A stretch of DNA of 64,000 nucleotides from Azoarcus sp. TTM-91 (lineage in GTDB: Bacteria; Pseudomonadota; Gammaproteobacteria; Burkholderiales; Rhodocyclaceae), in NCBI RefSeq assembly GCF_012911025.1, contig NZ_WUEI01000008.1, positions 1 through 64,000 on the forward strand, read 5' to 3'. The translations under genes and the position numbers were made by a program. Below, piece by piece: positions 61,384 through 64,000 of this stretch (position 1 is its first letter; every line of letters begins with the position of its first letter). Below the pieces are notes generated by a model that had not been told where the DNA came from, did not search any database, and saw nothing but the letters and a program-made list of their open reading frames with translations.

Positions 61384-63489
61384 TCAGATCGGCAGCGGCG
61401 GCACCGGCAGGCGCCATTCTTCGATGGCCTGCGGCAGCGCTATCGCCCGCCCTTGAGCATGGCTGAAGCCAAGGTCCGCCAGGCTGTCCAGCCAGAATGC
61501 CTCCTCCACCTCGGAGGCAATGGCGTTGATCCCGAGGACAGCTGCCATGCCGCAAAGCGCCTGGCTTAGACGGTAGCCGGCCTCGAGACCGTAGGCCTCC
61601 ACCAGCCCCTTGAAGCTGATCTTGATGTAATCCGGGCGCAGCTCGCTCAAATACCCCACCTTGTTGCCATCCACCCGCTCCAGTGCAACCCGGTGGCCGG
61701 CCCGGCGCGCAGCCTCCACCAGCTTGATGCTGGCCTCAGGCTGCTGTTCGGCAATGGAAATCGGGAACTCCAGCAGGACCTGCCGGGGCAGTAACGCGTG
61801 CCGACGCAGATGATTGCCGAGTTGGGCGAGGTAAGTAGCCGCATCCAGGATGGACGCCTCGCTGAGATTGAGCCCGAAGCTGAGCGTGACGCCGCGGCCG
61901 ATCTCCCGCTGATGCCGGGCAATCGATGCGCAAGCATGCGAGGCCACCCAGTCGTCAAGATCCACCGCAGTGCCGCTCAGTGCAAACTGGTGCAGCGAAG
62001 CCTGCGGTGGGTGAGGGCGCCCTTCGTCGTCCGCCAGCCGCAGCAGCACCTCGAGCAAGGGCTCCTCGCTGCCGCACAGTGGCAGCACCGCCTGGGCATG
62101 CAGCATCAACCGATCCCGGACCAGGCTGCCGACGGGCACCGGCGTGAAATCGCTCCGAGCTTCATGCTCGGTGTTGCTGCCCGAGGCGGGGTCATGCTCG
62201 ACGATGCGGTTGCGGCCATTCTTCTTGGCTGCATAGCAGGCCATGTCCGCGGCGGCGAGTACGTCGGAAGCACTGTCCAGGCTGCCGTCGATGCGGATCA
62301 AGCCGATGCTGGCCCCCACCGAGAAGTGCTTGCCGTCCCACTGGAACCGGTAGCTGGCCACCGCCTCCCTCAGGCTTTCCGCGATGCGCTGGGCGTCTCC
62401 GCCCTGGCAGCGGCGCAGCAACAGCGCGAACTCATCGCCGCCAACACGGCAGACCATGTCCTCGTTGCGCACCCGCAGGCGAACGATGCGAGCGATGTGG
62501 CGGAGCAACTCGTCGCCCGCCGCATGGCCACAGCTGTCATTGACGATCTTGAAGCGGTCCAGGTCGATGAAGCACAGCACGCAGTTGTCACCCGCCCGCC
62601 GGGAACTGGCGACAGCCTCTTCCAGCGCTTGCTCGAAAGCACGGCGGTTAGGCAGATCGGTCAAGGGATCGTGCAGGGCCTGATGGGCAAGCTGCGCGGT
62701 GGCCGCATCCACCTTGGCCTGCAAGGTCTTGTGGGCGTCCTCGATGGACCGGGCCATGGCATTGAAACCCGTCTCGAGGGCGCGCAACTCGTCACTGGAG
62801 GCACTGTCCTGCACGGTAACGTCCAGCCGGCCACCGGCGATCTGGGTAACAGCCTCCACCAAGCGTGCCACCGGCTCGCCCACCGAGCGGGCCAACCTCA
62901 GCGCAAGTGTGGCCGTGAGCGCAAGGCCGAAGGCGACCAGAAAGATGGTGCTGAGTACGACTTCCGTCTTACGTTGGGTCAGTGGATGGGTGTCCATCTC
63001 CACATGCACCCAGCCCACCGGGGCGGAACTCGCGGCCGGGGCACCGCCGGGCAGCAGCAGGTCATCCAGGTCCAGGGGTGCCGGCTGTACCGGCACGACG
63101 ACCGCAAGGCGCCCTCCTTCGGGGAAGTAATCCTGTGTCCTGCGCACCACTACGATCTGGGCGTTGTCCAGCGGCGTCAAACGGCCGCTGACAGCCAGCA
63201 CACGGCCTTCGCTGCCGTACACCGCGGCGGCGACTACATCCCGCTGACCCAGCGCAGCCTGAAGCAGGCTGCCCAGGCTGGCCCGATTGCCAGTGATGAC
63301 GCCATATTCAGCCGCTGGCGCGAGAAAGCTCGCGATGCCGATACCGCGCTCGCGCAGACCTTCGTCCAGCGCGCGAGTACCACTGATGAGGAACAGGACT
63401 GTGACCGCACAGGTGATCAACGCTGCCGGCAATAAAGCCACCAACAGTACGCGCTGCCTGAGCGAAAGTGAGGAAAACCGCCTCAACAC
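61384..63489 (-). CDS. Membrane diguanylate cyclase with degenerate EAL domain
   Basis: 701 residues, GTG start. Two membrane helices (~13-35, ~175-197) flank a periplasmic sensor domain. HAMP (~198-250), GGDEF (~270-430) and an EAL-like domain (~450-695) follow. The GGDEF motif at 350-354 is intact and an RNED inhibitory site lies 9 residues before it, so synthesis of c-di-GMP with product inhibition is likely. In the EAL part, EVL replaces EAL, the DDFG motif is replaced by ERVDGNK and the late AEGVE glutamate block reads ASEVEE. Phosphodiesterase activity is therefore unlikely, and this half may bind c-di-GMP. It lies next to a TonB-dependent receptor end. Confidence 0.9.
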   Translation of the reverse strand: MLRRFSSLSLRQRVLLVALLPAALITCAVTVLFLISGTRALDEGLRERGIGIASFLAPAAEYGVITGNRASLGSLLQAALGQRDVVAAAVYGSEGRVLAVSGRLTPLDNAQIVVVRRTQDYFPEGGRLAVVVPVQPAPLDLDDLLLPGGAPAASSAPVGWVHVEMDTHPLTQRKTEVVLSTIFLVAFGLALTATLALRLARSVGEPVARLVEAVTQIAGGRLDVTVQDSASSDELRALETGFNAMARSIEDAHKTLQAKVDAATAQLAHQALHDPLTDLPNRRAFEQALEEAVASSRRAGDNCVLCFIDLDRFKIVNDSCGHAAGDELLRHIARIVRLRVRNEDMVCRVGGDEFALLLRRCQGGDAQRIAESLREAVASYRFQWDGKHFSVGASIGLIRIDGSLDSASDVLAAADMACYAAKKNGRNRIVEHDPASGSNTEHEARSDFTPVPVGSLVRDRLMLHAQAVLPLCGSEEPLLEVLLRLADDEGRPHPPQASLHQFALSGTAVDLDDWVASHACASIARHQREIGRGVTLSFGLNLSEASILDAATYLAQLGNHLRRHALLPRQVLLEFPISIAEQQPEASIKLVEAARRAGHRVALERVDGNKVGYLSELRPDYIKISFKGLVEAYGLEAGYRLSQALCGMAAVLGINAIASEVEEAFWLDSLADLGFSHAQGRAIALPQAIEEWRLPVPPLPI

Positions 63490-63640
63490 CTATCCTTGAT
63501 CCCGCAAATGAAAGCATGCCGCCCAGCCAGGTGCGTGACCTTTGAGGAGGGCGGTGGGAAAGAGGGGGCCAAGACTGCCACCACGCAAGAGAAACGAGCC
63601 TCTTACCGTCGCAACCACACTTCAGCAGCTAAGGTCCGCT

Positions 63641-64000
63641 TTACCAGCCCAACCGTAACGACGCGAAAATGCGCGGTTCATGACGGAAATTCTCCTCGTG
63701 GAATTCAGGATAGGCGCCCCCAAGGCTTTGCGCAGTAATGGAGAACTCATTCTCCGACCCGGTCGCACCAAAGCCTTTTGCGAGCTTTATGTCGAAGCGG
63801 TCCCGGGCTGGCACCTTGCCACCGTCGTTGAGCCACGACATTTCACTATTGTGATAGTAACCGAGGCTGAAACGCCAGCGTTGTGGCAGTTCCTTGATCA
63901 GGAGCAGAGAAGTGAGGGAGGAGGGTGCGCTGTCCACCAGGCTGGCGTCAGGTACATAGCCATCCTCGCGGATCTTCACGAAAGCCTGGGAGAGGAGGGC
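63641..64000 (-). CDS. TonB-dependent receptor, C-terminal fragment
   Basis: The last ~119 residues of an outer-membrane beta-barrel, open at the window edge with no stop or start before base 64000. Alternating amphipathic strands are visible (WRFSLGYYHNSEMSWLNDGG, DRFDIKLAKGFGATGSENEF, FSITAQSLGGAYPEFHEENF). It ends FASLRLGW, a C-terminal aromatic as used for BAM recognition. A TonB-dependent receptor or a related plug-less barrel is likely. It is the probable upstream neighbour of the GGDEF gene, with 151 bases between. Confidence 0.65.
   Translation of the reverse strand, partial: ALLSQAFVKIREDGYVPDASLVDSAPSSLTSLLLIKELPQRWRFSLGYYHNSEMSWLNDGGKVPARDRFDIKLAKGFGATGSENEFSITAQSLGGAYPEFHEENFRHEPRIFASLRLGW

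Overview
This window looks like a GC-rich betaproteobacterial chromosome contig. A member of the Rhodocyclales (Azoarcus/Thauera/Zoogloea type) is my best guess. That guess rests on gene content (hpnC-hpnD-hpnE squalene genes, minCDE, a Pat-type acetyltransferase, selD/mnmH, ohrR/ohr) and on base composition, not on a phylogeny. The first 19 bases match the Tn5/Nextera transposase mosaic end at 18 of 19 positions. They are almost certainly unremoved sequencing adapter, so the window begins at a contig end and real genome starts at about base 20.

Bases 20-33000 hold one large accessory locus. Its parts match the Pseudomonas aeruginosa hxc / lapA / vreA-vreI-vreR (PUMA3) / pdtA-phdA-pdtB-exbB2-exbD2 region. 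In order they are: type II secretion genes (end of gspE, gspF, then gspHIJ on the minus strand and a short gspC); a PstS/DING-family secreted protein resembling LapA; a PhdA-like protein combining a Phd-type N-terminus with a transposase-type segment; a probable Pho box; a VreA-like STN + TonB_C sensor; a FecI-type sigma factor; a FecR-type anti-sigma factor; a 4533-residue filamentous-haemagglutinin exoprotein; a second FecI-type sigma factor; a small secreted protein of unknown function; the TpsB (FhaC-like) outer-membrane transporter; an ExbB with a DUF2341/LamG periplasmic head; ExbD; a TonB-like protein; a putative porin; a coiled-coil periplasmic protein; a PpiC-type prolyl isomerase; and a YbjN-fold protein. 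I read this as a phosphate-starvation-linked surface-signalling and two-partner-secretion system with its own TonB-ExbB-ExbD motor and periplasmic helpers. A strong terminator at 33142-33179 closes it.

Bases 33400-48500 are mostly housekeeping genes on the minus strand: a phosphodiesterase-like protein, DUF1178, tRNA-Leu(UAA) lying 7 bases after minE, minCDE, an Hsp33 that lacks all four zinc-binding cysteines, an ArsC/Spx-family protein, DUF3175, a PfpI/DJ-1 protein, Tex, a CnoX-type thioredoxin, a hexose-6-phosphate mutarotase, a Pat-type protein acetyltransferase and a PAS sensor kinase.

Bases 48799-64000 hold a methyltransferase; ohrR and ohr with a clear shared operator; divergent mnmH and selD; divergent, overlapping tesA and a YbbA-type ATPase; hpnC-hpnD-hpnE; an ATPase/FtsX-permease/CrtC-lipocalin operon resembling AttEFGH; a GGDEF protein with a degenerate EAL domain; and the C-terminus of a TonB-dependent receptor cut by the window end. 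I saw no CRISPR array, rRNA, intact insertion sequence, prophage or origin. Many long open frames opposite real genes are GC-driven shadows and are not listed.
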